DNA from: a virus
DNA: 34,664 nucleotides
Direction: 5' to 3' (one strand)
Virus record (IMG/VR): IMGVR_UViG_3300035183_000745
Coordinates: 1-34,664 of that record
In this document: piece by piece, positions 1 through 8,960 of the stretch
Layout: each line of letters begins with the position of its first letter
Position numbering within the stretch: the stretch's first letter is position 1
The notes under the pieces: generated by a model
Database searches by the model: none
What the model saw: the letters and a program-made list of their open reading frames with translations, nothing else
Told to the model about the DNA's origin: nothing
Program-made: the position numbers and the translations under genes

Positions 1-150
1 CCAGATACGGGGGAATATCTACCGCCCCTTATCATTCCTGTGGAGTTTTCTGTTGGGTGTAATTGGGGCGCTTTGAATCTGGCGTATACAGCAATGCCCA
101 CCAAAAAGCAATGTGCCCAGGACCTTAGGGCGCTGCCATAGTCCTTTCTT
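1..150. other. Left-edge region downstream of the 1491-aa gene; no gene supported
   Basis: After the TAA stop of the large ejection-type gene at 151, the minus strand shows a Shine-Dalgarno-like AAGGA followed two bases later by an ATG, but that frame closes after four codons. One minus-strand frame stays open to the window edge, yet its only ATG (35..33) has no usable ribosome binding site. I see no convincing terminator. A next gene may start just outside the window. Confidence 0.4.
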
Positions 151-3100
151 TTACGGTTCTTTTGTCAGTGTTCTGGAAAGTCCGCGTCGTTGCAGACGGG
201 ATAGTCCTGGTCGCTTCGGCGTACTCAGAGGGGGGCGGGTAATGGGACTGTCTAGTGGGCTGGCCCCGTACAATTGCCCCATAACGGTGTCAAGTATGGG
301 CAATAAGCGCCGAGCCGCCCTATTGCGCTTCTCATATTCCCCCTGCGACCAATAGGCTAAAATAGCACCAAGGCGATCCAGTTGGGACCAGGCGGGAGGC
401 AAATGGCCCACAGCAAATTCGCGGCCAAACTGCGCGGTGCGGTCTCGTTTGATGGAACTCATGACATCCTGGGCGACTTCACCCTGCATGCCAAGCAGAC
501 CGCTCATGAAAATGCTCTGGGCGAATAAATCCATGTATCCTTGATCGCTGCGGTCTCGTTTGTGGATAGTGTCTTTGATGTAATCGTTCAGGGCAAGTGT
601 GCCGGTAAGGCCAAACACTAGGCGGGTGATAGGCTTCCAGTTGCCCCGCCGTGCTTGTTGCGCCATCAAGCTTGCCAAGGTGCCTAATGAGCGGACAATG
701 CTGGTAAATGCAAAGACCGCACGCAACGCCGGATGCGTCAAAGGGCGCCGTGTGTCCACCGCCAGGCTGTACATGGCGTTGGAACGCGATACAAATACAC
801 GAGCGGCCCAAGCGCGATCCTCTTCCGTAAGGCCCGTGTTGAGCACACGGTTTACACGATCTGGGTTCCAGTGCAGGAAATCTGCCAGGTCAGCAAGCAT
901 TTGGGGCTGTTGGTTTTTTGCCGCTGCGAGCGCCTCGTTGAGGGCGTCGTTGACGGCAATGGCTCCGAGCTTGTTGATGTCCCTGTTGATGGCGTCTACT
1001 GCTGTCACCTTTGTCACAACTTGACCGGATTGACGCGCCAATTGGCGTGCGGGGTGCGCCTCAAGCACGGCGCGAAAGCCGGTTTGTGGACCTCGCGCAT
1101 ATTGGCGTTGGGAAAGGGGGATTGTTGCGGACGGTCCCATCAGCCCTTCTAAGTAGCCCTGTTTGATCCACATGCCAAATTTGTCGCCCATCTGAAGTAT
1201 TTCATCTATTTGGTCCTTGCGAGCGCCTTTCAGAAGGCCCAGGCGGGCCGCATGGATGTCCTTCATGACTCCGAACGCTTTTGCAAATCCCCGTTGGGCT
1301 GCCGCAGGAACCCATCCGGCAAACGCATTCGGCATGGCGCTTTCGCTGAGGAGCCAGCCATTCAGCATGTCTACGAACCAGTCACCCTTTTTAATGAATC
1401 GTGCAGCTATGTCGTTGTATTCAACGCCTTGTAACAGCTGCACAGTCGATTTAAATTGCTTGCTGGCTACCTCCCAGTTAGCGCCTGCGCGATCAATGGT
1501 GAGGGCGTGTAATTTGTCAAAAAAATCTTGGGTGTTTGGCCCTCCCACCATTGCCGCGCCAATGCGTCGGGCGGCCAGCCGCACATATTGGAGAGGCACA
1601 TTCAAACCATCCACATCGAGCACCTGTACGCGCTTGCCATTGACCATGACCGATTCGGGAAGCTGCAATTTGCGCTCCAGCTCAAGAGGCCCATAGTGCC
1701 GGGTCGTGAGTTCGTCATAAAACAAATCGTTAAGCTGCTGTTCGATAATCCATGTGTCCTTTTCGGCTACGTTTGAGGCTTTCAAAATGGCTTCGCGGAG
1801 AGCCGGGTTTGCGTGCTTTGATCCCAGCGCCCTGCGCGCCGCTGGCGTAAGTTTCTGGGTGAAATACTGCGGGTCGTAGTTGGTGTTAAGGCGCGCTGGC
1901 CCACGAGCCATTGCATGCACATCGTCCATCACGTCTTTATATACGCCCATGTAGACGCGCAAATTGGGCATGTTGTTTGGTGCAGCCGTGGTGCCGCGTG
2001 CAAGCCCGCGCCCGTTGTGGCGGAGAAATGACAGCTCGGAAGGGGTAAGGTATTGGGCGGCATTGCGTAAGGTGGTGTCCCATTTCTGGGCAAGCAAGAA
2101 TTGGTTCATGTCAATTTCCACAAGCGGATTGACAACTTCTTTAGGCAATGTGCCCACCTTTGTGATGCCCCTGGCCGTAGCCCAAGCGATGGCTGCCCGA
2201 TCTTCCATCTCAGCGATAGTGCGGCCTGCTGGCCCAAACGGTCGGGTCTCTCGGCTCAGACCGCCCTTCAGGCGGGTAATAGCGTCGCTAATATACGCGC
2301 TCATATCGCTGATGATAGTGGTGCTGCCTGTTTCGTCCCCAAACACTTTAGCCGCGCTCAACGGGGTATCTTGTAGCGCGTTGAATACCCGTTTCAGGGC
2401 GAGGTTTGTTTTTTCCCCGCGCACGGATTGTTGTGCCAGAAGGGAAGCTAAAGATCGAGTGTTCCTTAGCTCTGGGGAGAGGGTGTTTGCGCGCCCGCCA
2501 GTCAAACCGTAAATGTCCAGGTTGTCTGGGTGGATGGGCAGACCTTGTTCTAGTGCTGCTTGCACGCCATCACGATGGGCCTGAAAAGCCTTGTTGCTGG
2601 CGCGTGTCAACATGGCGCGGCCCCCGCGTGTCACATTGGCGTTCATCAGATCACCGACGCGAGCGAGGCGCTCCGCACGAATATACTCATCAAGCGGCAC
2701 TTGAGCGAGCAGGGCCTTTGGGGGCGCGCCCAGATCCTTTGCCTGTTCGGCGCTATTCGCAAGGGCCATTGTTACTGGGCCGTCTTTGAGCGCTTGCCCC
2801 ACGGGAATGACCTCTTCGCTTGGCCCAAGCATTTGCGAGGGTTTGTGTGGTGGAAGGGCGCTGAGTTGTATTTGGCCCGTTGTGGGGTTTATGGGGCCTT
2901 CAGCCGAAGCGCGGGCTATGGCGCGTTCCGCGTCTAGTGTTGATGGTCCTTGTGGTGGTGTGGGCACCGTGGCGCGCCGCGTTCTGAGGAAGGCGGTGGC
3001 CAGCGCATCGTCGGGTAGATCGCTGACTTTGGCCATTTTGCTAGGGTCGTTGCTGAGGCCATAGGGCTTGTCGGGGCCGCCCAACGCTTCTTGCATGGTG

Positions 3101-4626
3101 CGGCGCTCTGCTGTCGTGAGGGGGGTCTCTTGGGTGCGACCAACAACACGCTGCGCTGTTTCGATCATGACGGCGTCTTCGGGAGTAGCGCCCCGCGTGC
3201 CCGTGTGGGCCGGTGCAGTACGACCGCTGAGGCCCTGCAAGTATTCTTCTGCGGCTTCGCGCCCTTGGGCCTGAAGAATATGTTGCACGTCCCACAGGGT
3301 GTCTGTGTCATGAGCAAAGTCCGGGCTGTCCGGGTAGTATTGCCTGTACAGATCACGGGCGCTATTGCGGTAGGCTCGCGCCACGGCGGCTGGCGTGCTG
3401 CCTGGCTGTGGCTGCGCCCCGGGTGAAGGCACGCTGGGCTGCGATTCGGCCCACCGCTTTTGGTCACGCGCCAATTTGCGCTCTGCGGCGGCGTCAAGCC
3501 GCGCTTGGATGGCTTCCGGTGTGCGCTGGTCCAATGCGGCATTCGGCGTCAACCGGGTGGCTCGGGGGTCATAAGGCGTAGCGCCCCTTTGTTCTGGCGT
3601 TAGTATTCGCCCCTCGTTCGTGGGTTGGGGCTGGCCCATTTCGGCCAGGGACGGTCCGCTGCCGGGATATGCAGCTTCCATATCCCCGGCATACTGACCT
3701 GCTGCTTCCTTTTTGGCCCGTTCCACGGCGCGTTGGAGGGCCGGGCCGGATTCTGTACGTTCCGCCAATGTGGCGGGGTACGGCATAACGCCGGTTGGCT
3801 CCTCTCTGGGCGCTCCTGCGCTCTCCTCGATGTGTTGCCGAAGGGCGCGGACATCACCCACATCCTGTGAGGCCACGGCAGAGCCGTAGGTTTGGCGTGC
3901 TGCGGCAGCCTCGTCGTCCGCCATGCGTCTGGCGCTTTGCTGTTGCTGATACGCCTCGTATCGGGCTTTTGCCTCTGCGGCAATGCGTTGTGCATTTGCC
4001 GCGTTTTCTGCATCTATATCCTCGTGGAATTGCGCGGCTTGTTCCGCTTGCCGTTCGGCGTTGCGAATGACTCGCTGCGCCTCCCGCTGCGTTTTCAGGG
4101 CTTGGCGCTGCTTGCCCCTAATCACATAGCCGCTGAGTCCACCCGTGGCGGCGGAGAGCGCCACGCTGGGACCCATGTCGGATATCGGTACGCCTTCACT
4201 GGCCTGGTACAAAGCGCTTTCTGAGGCTGCGGTAAGTGCGCCTTTTCCAATGGCGTAGGCTTTGGATGCCGCAGGTCCGGCAGGGCCAATTGCAGCGCCC
4301 CCCATCGCAATGGCGGTGCCGAGAAGGTTTCTCTTTTCGCGCTGCTTTGTAGCGAGTTCGATCTCCTGGGCTGCCTGTTCACCAATGCCAGCACCAGCAA
4401 TGAGGCCGGGAACGCCTGCAAGGAACCCACCTGCCAAGGGTCCGGCCACGCGGGCGGCTGTAGGCGCCCATTTTTGCAGGGTGGTAGGTTCAGGCTGTGG
4501 TGCTGGTGCAGGCGGTCCTTGAGGCTCCAACCCCCGGAGCGTCTCAAGGATGGTTTCCTCCGTGTCGTTATCGTCAAACTCGATATACGCGCCCGGTTCA
4601 TAGGGGTGCTCAACGTACTGCGGCAT
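151..4626 (-). CDS. Very large internal virion / DNA-ejection-type protein, 1491 aa
   Basis: No enzyme motif is recognised. Residues about 60-165 form an Ala/Gly-rich hydrophobic stretch with small-residue helices (APLAGGFLAG, AIAMGGAAIGPAG), able to insert in or cross a membrane. Residues about 175-260 are an Ala/Gln/Arg-rich coiled coil. A Pro/Gln-rich, probably disordered part follows to about 470, then a long helical body. Near the C terminus are further hydrophobic helices (AVFAFTSIVRSLGTLASL, LVFGLTGTLAL). This layout, and a place last in a structural operon after two other large helical proteins, fits podovirus internal virion proteins that are ejected to form a trans-envelope DNA channel (the T7 gp14/15/16 principle). 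The lytic domain is absent here and is encoded separately at 21.9-22.4 kb. The ATG at 4626 is chosen because it lies one base after the upstream stop; an in-frame start nine codons earlier would overlap that gene. The functional assignment is inference. Confidence 0.6.
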   Translation of the reverse strand: MPQYVEHPYEPGAYIEFDDNDTEETILETLRGLEPQGPPAPAPQPEPTTLQKWAPTAARVAGPLAGGFLAGVPGLIAGAGIGEQAAQEIELATKQREKRNLLGTAIAMGGAAIGPAGPAASKAYAIGKGALTAASESALYQASEGVPISDMGPSVALSAATGGLSGYVIRGKQRQALKTQREAQRVIRNAERQAEQAAQFHEDIDAENAANAQRIAAEAKARYEAYQQQQSARRMADDEAAAARQTYGSAVASQDVGDVRALRQHIEESAGAPREEPTGVMPYPATLAERTESGPALQRAVERAKKEAAGQYAGDMEAAYPGSGPSLAEMGQPQPTNEGRILTPEQRGATPYDPRATRLTPNAALDQRTPEAIQARLDAAAERKLARDQKRWAESQPSVPSPGAQPQPGSTPAAVARAYRNSARDLYRQYYPDSPDFAHDTDTLWDVQHILQAQGREAAEEYLQGLSGRTAPAHTGTRGATPEDAVMIETAQRVVGRTQETPLTTAERRTMQEALGGPDKPYGLSNDPSKMAKVSDLPDDALATAFLRTRRATVPTPPQGPSTLDAERAIARASAEGPINPTTGQIQLSALPPHKPSQMLGPSEEVIPVGQALKDGPVTMALANSAEQAKDLGAPPKALLAQVPLDEYIRAERLARVGDLMNANVTRGGRAMLTRASNKAFQAHRDGVQAALEQGLPIHPDNLDIYGLTGGRANTLSPELRNTRSLASLLAQQSVRGEKTNLALKRVFNALQDTPLSAAKVFGDETGSTTIISDMSAYISDAITRLKGGLSRETRPFGPAGRTIAEMEDRAAIAWATARGITKVGTLPKEVVNPLVEIDMNQFLLAQKWDTTLRNAAQYLTPSELSFLRHNGRGLARGTTAAPNNMPNLRVYMGVYKDVMDDVHAMARGPARLNTNYDPQYFTQKLTPAARRALGSKHANPALREAILKASNVAEKDTWIIEQQLNDLFYDELTTRHYGPLELERKLQLPESVMVNGKRVQVLDVDGLNVPLQYVRLAARRIGAAMVGGPNTQDFFDKLHALTIDRAGANWEVASKQFKSTVQLLQGVEYNDIAARFIKKGDWFVDMLNGWLLSESAMPNAFAGWVPAAAQRGFAKAFGVMKDIHAARLGLLKGARKDQIDEILQMGDKFGMWIKQGYLEGLMGPSATIPLSQRQYARGPQTGFRAVLEAHPARQLARQSGQVVTKVTAVDAINRDINKLGAIAVNDALNEALAAAKNQQPQMLADLADFLHWNPDRVNRVLNTGLTEEDRAWAARVFVSRSNAMYSLAVDTRRPLTHPALRAVFAFTSIVRSLGTLASLMAQQARRGNWKPITRLVFGLTGTLALNDYIKDTIHKRDRSDQGYMDLFAQSIFMSGLLGMQGEVAQDVMSSIKRDRTAQFGREFAVGHLPPAWSQLDRLGAILAYWSQGEYEKRNRAARRLLPILDTVMGQLYGASPLDSPITRPPLSTPKRPGLSRLQRRGLSRTLTKEP

Positions 4627-4627
4627 A

Positions 4628-6175
4628 TTACTGGCCCCACTCTTCGGACGCACCGTTGTTCGTCTTCAAGTCGGTGCCCCACTCTTCGGGTGTGCCTTGT
4701 TGCAATTGGGACGCACCTTGTTGCAGTTGTAATCCCTGAATAGTACGCTTGCCCGTCTTTGGATCGGTGTGGATTTTCGGCTTGTAAATTTTCACGGCTT
4801 CTCCCACCAGTTTTCCTGTCGGTCCTCGTACAGGCACGGGATTAGCGCCAGGGGTGCCTGGAGGGGCCATTGGGCCGAGGGGCCGTGCTTCATAAAAACC
4901 CGTATCTTTGTTCTGCTGAAAATCAAATCCGTAGGGGCGGAGTGTGCGAGCGGCAGCAGCCACAAGATTTTCCAAATCCTGGAAGGTGTATTGTTTTGCC
5001 TCTTTCGTTTTGGGGTCGGTGACAGTGACCGTTGTTTCCTCCAAAGGCGAATCGTGAAACCGGCCTTTTGACGCGGCTACAAGCTGTTCAAGCAAATCGT
5101 TTACTTCATCAACCACACCAAGCAAGTGATAAGACTTTTCCCCCAGGGATGCAATATTCTTTTGCTTGGTCGCAAGACGGTCCTGTACCTCCACATCAAG
5201 CGGCACGGCTGTTCGCGCGGTTGTTTCCCGTTCTTGTATGATTGCCTTGTTTTGCTGCTCAATCCCCCGAAATGTGCCCGCCGGAGTGGGCCCCGCCACT
5301 TCATGGCGTTCCACACCTTGCCCCTTCGCAAGGGGATCAATGACATACACAGAACCGTCAGTAGGGTCAATCTGGTATGTCATGCCCTTTCCGAGGGCCT
5401 CACGTATGGCGGCGTCCGTTTGCACGCTAACGGGCACACCTGCCTCGATAAGCTGTTTGCGTTGGGCTGTCCATGTGGCGATTTTTTCTTGCGCTAACTT
5501 TTCCCCATGCAGTTCACTTGCACGCTGCTCACGGCCATACGCGCCGGAGGCTTCCGCGCCATACTTCCCGATCAAGGCCCGTTCTTTTCGCAACTTGAAG
5601 GGTTGTAGCTCTTCCTCCATCAGCAGCTTTTGGTTTTGCCGATTTTCAATGGCCGCATCCCGCGCCGCTTTGGCTTCGGCTGAACCTTGCCGTATACCCA
5701 ACTCCATAAATTTCAGGGGCAGTTGCGGGTCATACTGCCCCATTTCAGCGGCGGCGCGGTTGAACGCCTCTTGTGAGGTCAGTTTATCTGCAAGCTCCCC
5801 ATATTTCGCACGAATGCCGGCCTGAATGGCCGCGTCTTTCCACGGTGTGAAAATGTCATTGCCCAAACGCTCCACATGGCCCTGGTGTTTCGCAAGGGGT
5901 TGAGCTTTACGGAGAATGTCCAGCTCCTTGTGGAACGAACCGGTAATGTCACCATCGGTGAGCATTTTGTAATATGCGTCCAGGTCCGGTTGCAGTTTTT
6001 TTTGCAGCTGTTTGTATTCCCACTCGTCCGCCTCCTTGTCCGTGGCGAAAAGGCTGCCAAGAAAGCCCATGCCCCCCTCTTCTTCGGGCTTTGTCATGCC
6101 AGAGGAGGCACGCCTATAGCCCTCCCCAAAACCTTCAAACAAACCGCTGAGGTCCACACCCGTAATATTAGCCAT
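4628..6175 (-). CDS. Large helical internal virion-type protein, 515 aa
   Basis: Unrecognised by motif. The N terminus has a Gly/Phe-rich amphipathic patch (GLFEGFGEGY) and a GFLGSLF segment. Residues about 45-240 are charged and strongly helical with coiled-coil character (DEWEYKQLQKKLQPDLDAYY, KAARDAAIENRQNQKLLMEE). The C-terminal third is Pro/Gly/Lys-rich. The last 35 or so residues contain two short duplications: LQQG appears twice and EEWG twice, and the DNA there is repetitive. It sits between the 692-aa and 1491-aa genes, nine bases after the former and one base before the latter, so the three are probably co-expressed and used together in the virion. The start is an ATG with only a weak AGG-type ribosome site. 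A role as a middle component of an ejection complex is inferred from neighbours, size and composition. Confidence 0.55.
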   Translation of the reverse strand: MANITGVDLSGLFEGFGEGYRRASSGMTKPEEEGGMGFLGSLFATDKEADEWEYKQLQKKLQPDLDAYYKMLTDGDITGSFHKELDILRKAQPLAKHQGHVERLGNDIFTPWKDAAIQAGIRAKYGELADKLTSQEAFNRAAAEMGQYDPQLPLKFMELGIRQGSAEAKAARDAAIENRQNQKLLMEEELQPFKLRKERALIGKYGAEASGAYGREQRASELHGEKLAQEKIATWTAQRKQLIEAGVPVSVQTDAAIREALGKGMTYQIDPTDGSVYVIDPLAKGQGVERHEVAGPTPAGTFRGIEQQNKAIIQERETTARTAVPLDVEVQDRLATKQKNIASLGEKSYHLLGVVDEVNDLLEQLVAASKGRFHDSPLEETTVTVTDPKTKEAKQYTFQDLENLVAAAARTLRPYGFDFQQNKDTGFYEARPLGPMAPPGTPGANPVPVRGPTGKLVGEAVKIYKPKIHTDPKTGKRTIQGLQLQQGASQLQQGTPEEWGTDLKTNNGASEEWGQ

Positions 6176-6184
6176 CTTGTATAC

Positions 6185-8263
6185 CTACACTAACAGCAGT
6201 GGGGCCAGAGAGCCTAGAGTGCCTAGAGCCGACCCTCCTAATTGGCCAAGAAGCTTCGCGCCTTCTTCCCCAAGTTTAAAACCAAAACTGGGGTTTTCCC
6301 GCATTTCTTCTTTGTGGTAATTAAAAGCCCCTACTTGACCCATAAGGGTTAGTTGTTTGGTCATGACATCAAACAAGGTGGCTCTTGCCGCATCGGACCG
6401 GGCCAAGCCCACCTCACCAGTACGCACCAATGAGTCGAACAAATTGCGTTGCGATTTAATGTCCTCGATCATGCCCCCGAAGATGGTGTTTGCCATATTC
6501 GTAGCGGCATTCATGGTGCTTGTGGCGGCGCCCATTTGTTCACGGTAAATGCCCAAGTTGTATTCGTCTGCGGCGGCTGCCGCTCTCTGGCCCACTTCGG
6601 CAAATCCCACAGCTGCTTGTTGCCGTGCTGCGTATGTCTGGGCGAGGAATCCAGCTTCCGTGCTGAACAGTGAGGCGTTGTAGCTATCGATGCCCTGCTT
6701 TGCCTGGCGCATAATGTCTGTCATACCCATCATTGTCTGGTTGTATTTGGCGATGGAGTCGGCGGTAATGCCATACGTTTGCAAATCTCGGGTCCACCCA
6801 TTTTCAACGGCGCGCTCAATGTAGTCAGCCATCGTGAATACGCGGTTGCGCATGTCAAGGACTTCTTGTTGGGACATTTGCACACGGGCGGCGGTGGCCG
6901 CAGACGAAGCGGTCCGTGATTCGCTAAGCAGGCGGGCAGCCACGTCCCCGTCGAACTGTGCAAGCTGCGCTTGTGCAACTGGGTGGGACGGGTTTATGCC
7001 GCTGAGGGCGAGCGAATCCATCAGTCGGCCACGATCCTGCTTCGCCACACGCTCCGTCTCAAATCGCTGAGGCTCATAGAGACTTTGGTACATGGATTCG
7101 CTGAGCGCTCTCATGGGCGCACTGTTGAATGTGCGTTCCAGTGCGCCAGGCCCCATGTACTCTTCCATTCCTTTTTGCACAAAGGGGGAAAACTGCTTTA
7201 CAAAAGATTCTTCGTAATTTGGTGCGTTCGGAATGTCCCGCAGCTCTGGCGTCTGAAACCCCGTCAGGGCGCTTGGACCCGGACGGTTCAACGCCGGAAT
7301 GGCCTCTGGACCGCCCATACCGCCCCCAGCAAGACCGGCTGAGAGGCTGGCTGGGGGAGGAGCCACACCGCTATGAAATCCGGTGGTGAACCCTTGGGCC
7401 ATTTGCAGTGCATCGGTCGGTGACATGCCCTGGAATGGTCCCTTAAAATACTGCGCGCCCAACGCGGACACATCCATTGTCGGCGGCAGTCCTGTCGTCG
7501 TGTCGAAGGCTCCAGGACCCATACGCATGATGGCGTCAAGGTGGCGTTGCCCCGCAACGGGTTGTCCGTACACATACGTTTGGCCTGTCTTCGGGTCGGT
7601 AATAAGTTGTGCCGTACCGGGCGCAGCCTCGGCCCATTGCTGTGTCTGGGGGTTCCAGCGGTATCCGGGCAGTTTCTTTTGCATTTCGGGTGAAAGCTCG
7701 GCGGGCGGTTGCGGCCCTGTACCGGCCTTCTTTTTCCCGGCTCCCCATGTGGCGTCAAACTGCTTGCGCGCCTGTTCCTCCATCTCTAACTGCGCTTCCG
7801 CATAGCCGCGCGCCCCTTCAGCGACGCCCCCAGAACGACCACTTAATTTCGCCGCGCGACGCGCCTTGTCCCACTGGTCCATTGTAAACTCGTTACCAAG
7901 GCCACCAGCACTGAGAATACGCGGGATATCTTGCTTCTTTTGTGGGTCGTGGGAATCGTAGTATTGAATAATGTCTTCAACGGTAAAAAGCGGCTGCCCT
8001 CCTTCGCCCTTTTTCCGTGGCGGGGCAATCAGCCCCGCTTCCACAGGATTTATATCGGCATAAATGCCCACAGGTGAAGATGACGTGGATGATATGCCGT
8101 AGGGACCAGTACCCTGCAACCCGCCCAAAATTCCGGCAATTCCACCCAAAGAGAGCGGCCCAAACCCGGCCCGCATCGCCGAATTCACAAAAAAGGGATT
8201 GAAGACGGTGCCTTGCAGGTCCATGTTTGAGGATTTTTTGCCACCACCAAATTGCATGCCCAT
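6185..8263 (-). CDS. Large internal virion / DNA-ejection-type protein, 692 aa
   Basis: No catalytic motif is seen. The N-terminal third is Gly/Pro-rich with low complexity, including GGIAGILGGL. The section around residues 350-650 is helical and Ala/Gln/Met-rich with long coiled-coil-like stretches. The C terminus ends in a hydrophobic Gly/Leu helix (LLGQLGGSALGTLGSLAPLL), which could insert in a membrane. This resembles virion proteins that leave the capsid with the DNA (P22 gp7/gp16/gp20 and T7 gp14/gp15 classes), although I cannot show homology. The ATG at 8263 has a good AAGGAG nine bases upstream. It begins a run of three large genes with almost no spacing. Tail hub or fibre-adaptor roles are possible alternatives. 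Confidence 0.55.
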   Translation of the reverse strand: MGMQFGGGKKSSNMDLQGTVFNPFFVNSAMRAGFGPLSLGGIAGILGGLQGTGPYGISSTSSSPVGIYADINPVEAGLIAPPRKKGEGGQPLFTVEDIIQYYDSHDPQKKQDIPRILSAGGLGNEFTMDQWDKARRAAKLSGRSGGVAEGARGYAEAQLEMEEQARKQFDATWGAGKKKAGTGPQPPAELSPEMQKKLPGYRWNPQTQQWAEAAPGTAQLITDPKTGQTYVYGQPVAGQRHLDAIMRMGPGAFDTTTGLPPTMDVSALGAQYFKGPFQGMSPTDALQMAQGFTTGFHSGVAPPPASLSAGLAGGGMGGPEAIPALNRPGPSALTGFQTPELRDIPNAPNYEESFVKQFSPFVQKGMEEYMGPGALERTFNSAPMRALSESMYQSLYEPQRFETERVAKQDRGRLMDSLALSGINPSHPVAQAQLAQFDGDVAARLLSESRTASSAATAARVQMSQQEVLDMRNRVFTMADYIERAVENGWTRDLQTYGITADSIAKYNQTMMGMTDIMRQAKQGIDSYNASLFSTEAGFLAQTYAARQQAAVGFAEVGQRAAAAADEYNLGIYREQMGAATSTMNAATNMANTIFGGMIEDIKSQRNLFDSLVRTGEVGLARSDAARATLFDVMTKQLTLMGQVGAFNYHKEEMRENPSFGFKLGEEGAKLLGQLGGSALGTLGSLAPLLLV

Positions 8264-8277
8264 AGCCTGATGCTCCT

Positions 8278-8757
8278 TTACCCGTCCTTACGGCCTATGG
8301 CGTTCACCTTAAAACTAAATACATGGCCCACTACTTTTGCCGCAGGAAATACGCGCTGCGCGAGGCGCTCAACACTGCGTTGTTGTTTGGGGTTAAAAAT
8401 GGTGGTGGTGACCTCATCGTACTGCTCTTCTTGCGCCCAAGTACGCACGGCCAAAAGCAAGGCGTCACGCACCGCATGCTCATGCGTGGGGTTATACAGC
8501 ATGGCCAATTGGGGTAGGGGGTATACATCCACACCACGCACCACTAGTGCGTAGCCTTTGGGCAGCCCCCGCTGGAAACAACCGAATGTGACGGCATCGC
8601 CCGTCGCCAAGCCCTCAAGCATGACACGGACCAGACCGTGTGCTGTAAACACCGGATGGTTTTTTACGCTGTCGTGCACCATATCTTGGAATATGGGGGC
8701 TAACAGGCCCGCAGGATTATTTATTGGAAAGGTTTCGTAGTTGTTCACGAACTTCAC
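8278..8757 (-). CDS. GNAT-like small virion-associated protein (candidate), 159 aa
   Basis: The pattern of a GNAT-like alpha/beta fold is suggested by a central strand region around residues 70-85 (LVVRGVDVYPLPQLAMLY) followed by a helix with AVRDALLLAVRTWAQ and a later strand pair ending VVGHVFSFKV. The classic acetyl-CoA P-loop (Q/RxxGxG/A) is not visible, so it may be structural rather than catalytic. Podoviruses often carry a small protein of this kind just before the large internal virion genes; T7 gp13 holds the same place. The start is a GTG at 8757 overlapping the preceding gene by 41 bp, with AGGTG just upstream. The next in-frame ATG at 8682 has no ribosome site and would cut the N terminus. 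An unrelated conserved phage protein remains possible. Confidence 0.4.
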   Translation of the reverse strand: MKFVNNYETFPINNPAGLLAPIFQDMVHDSVKNHPVFTAHGLVRVMLEGLATGDAVTFGCFQRGLPKGYALVVRGVDVYPLPQLAMLYNPTHEHAVRDALLLAVRTWAQEEQYDEVTTTIFNPKQQRSVERLAQRVFPAAKVVGHVFSFKVNAIGRKDG

Positions 8758-8959
8758 TCAACACCTGAATGAGCGCCTTTGTTGTTGCGTCCACCGCTCT
8801 GAGGGCCTCAACAACCTGTTCATTGAGCGTCTGCCGTGAGTGTTCCATCGCGGTAAAGCATCGGTCAACTATGGGTTTGACCACTACAGACAGCACAAGG
8901 GCGCTGAAACCGGCGCCCCCCATTGCTGCAATTTCTGGCGGAATCGTAAATCCTTCCAT
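8717..8959 (-). CDS. Small membrane-anchored coiled-coil protein, holin-like, 80 aa
   Basis: Residues about 14-30 form one hydrophobic helix (GFSALVLSVVVKPIV), preceded by a short N-terminal tail. Residues about 38-78 are a charged amphipathic helix with coiled-coil spacing. One transmembrane helix with a coil in about 80 residues is seen in some holins and in other small phage membrane proteins. The ATG at 8959 lies one base after the stop of the Gly/Pro-rich gene; a longer in-frame reading upstream overlaps that gene completely and is rejected. The 3' end overlaps the GTG start of the next gene. No endolysin adjoins it, so a lysis role is only a suggestion. Confidence 0.5.
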   Translation of the reverse strand: MEGFTIPPEIAAMGGAGFSALVLSVVVKPIVDRCFTAMEHSRQTLNEQVVEALRAVDATTKALIQVLSEVREQLRNLSNK

Positions 8960-8960
8960 C

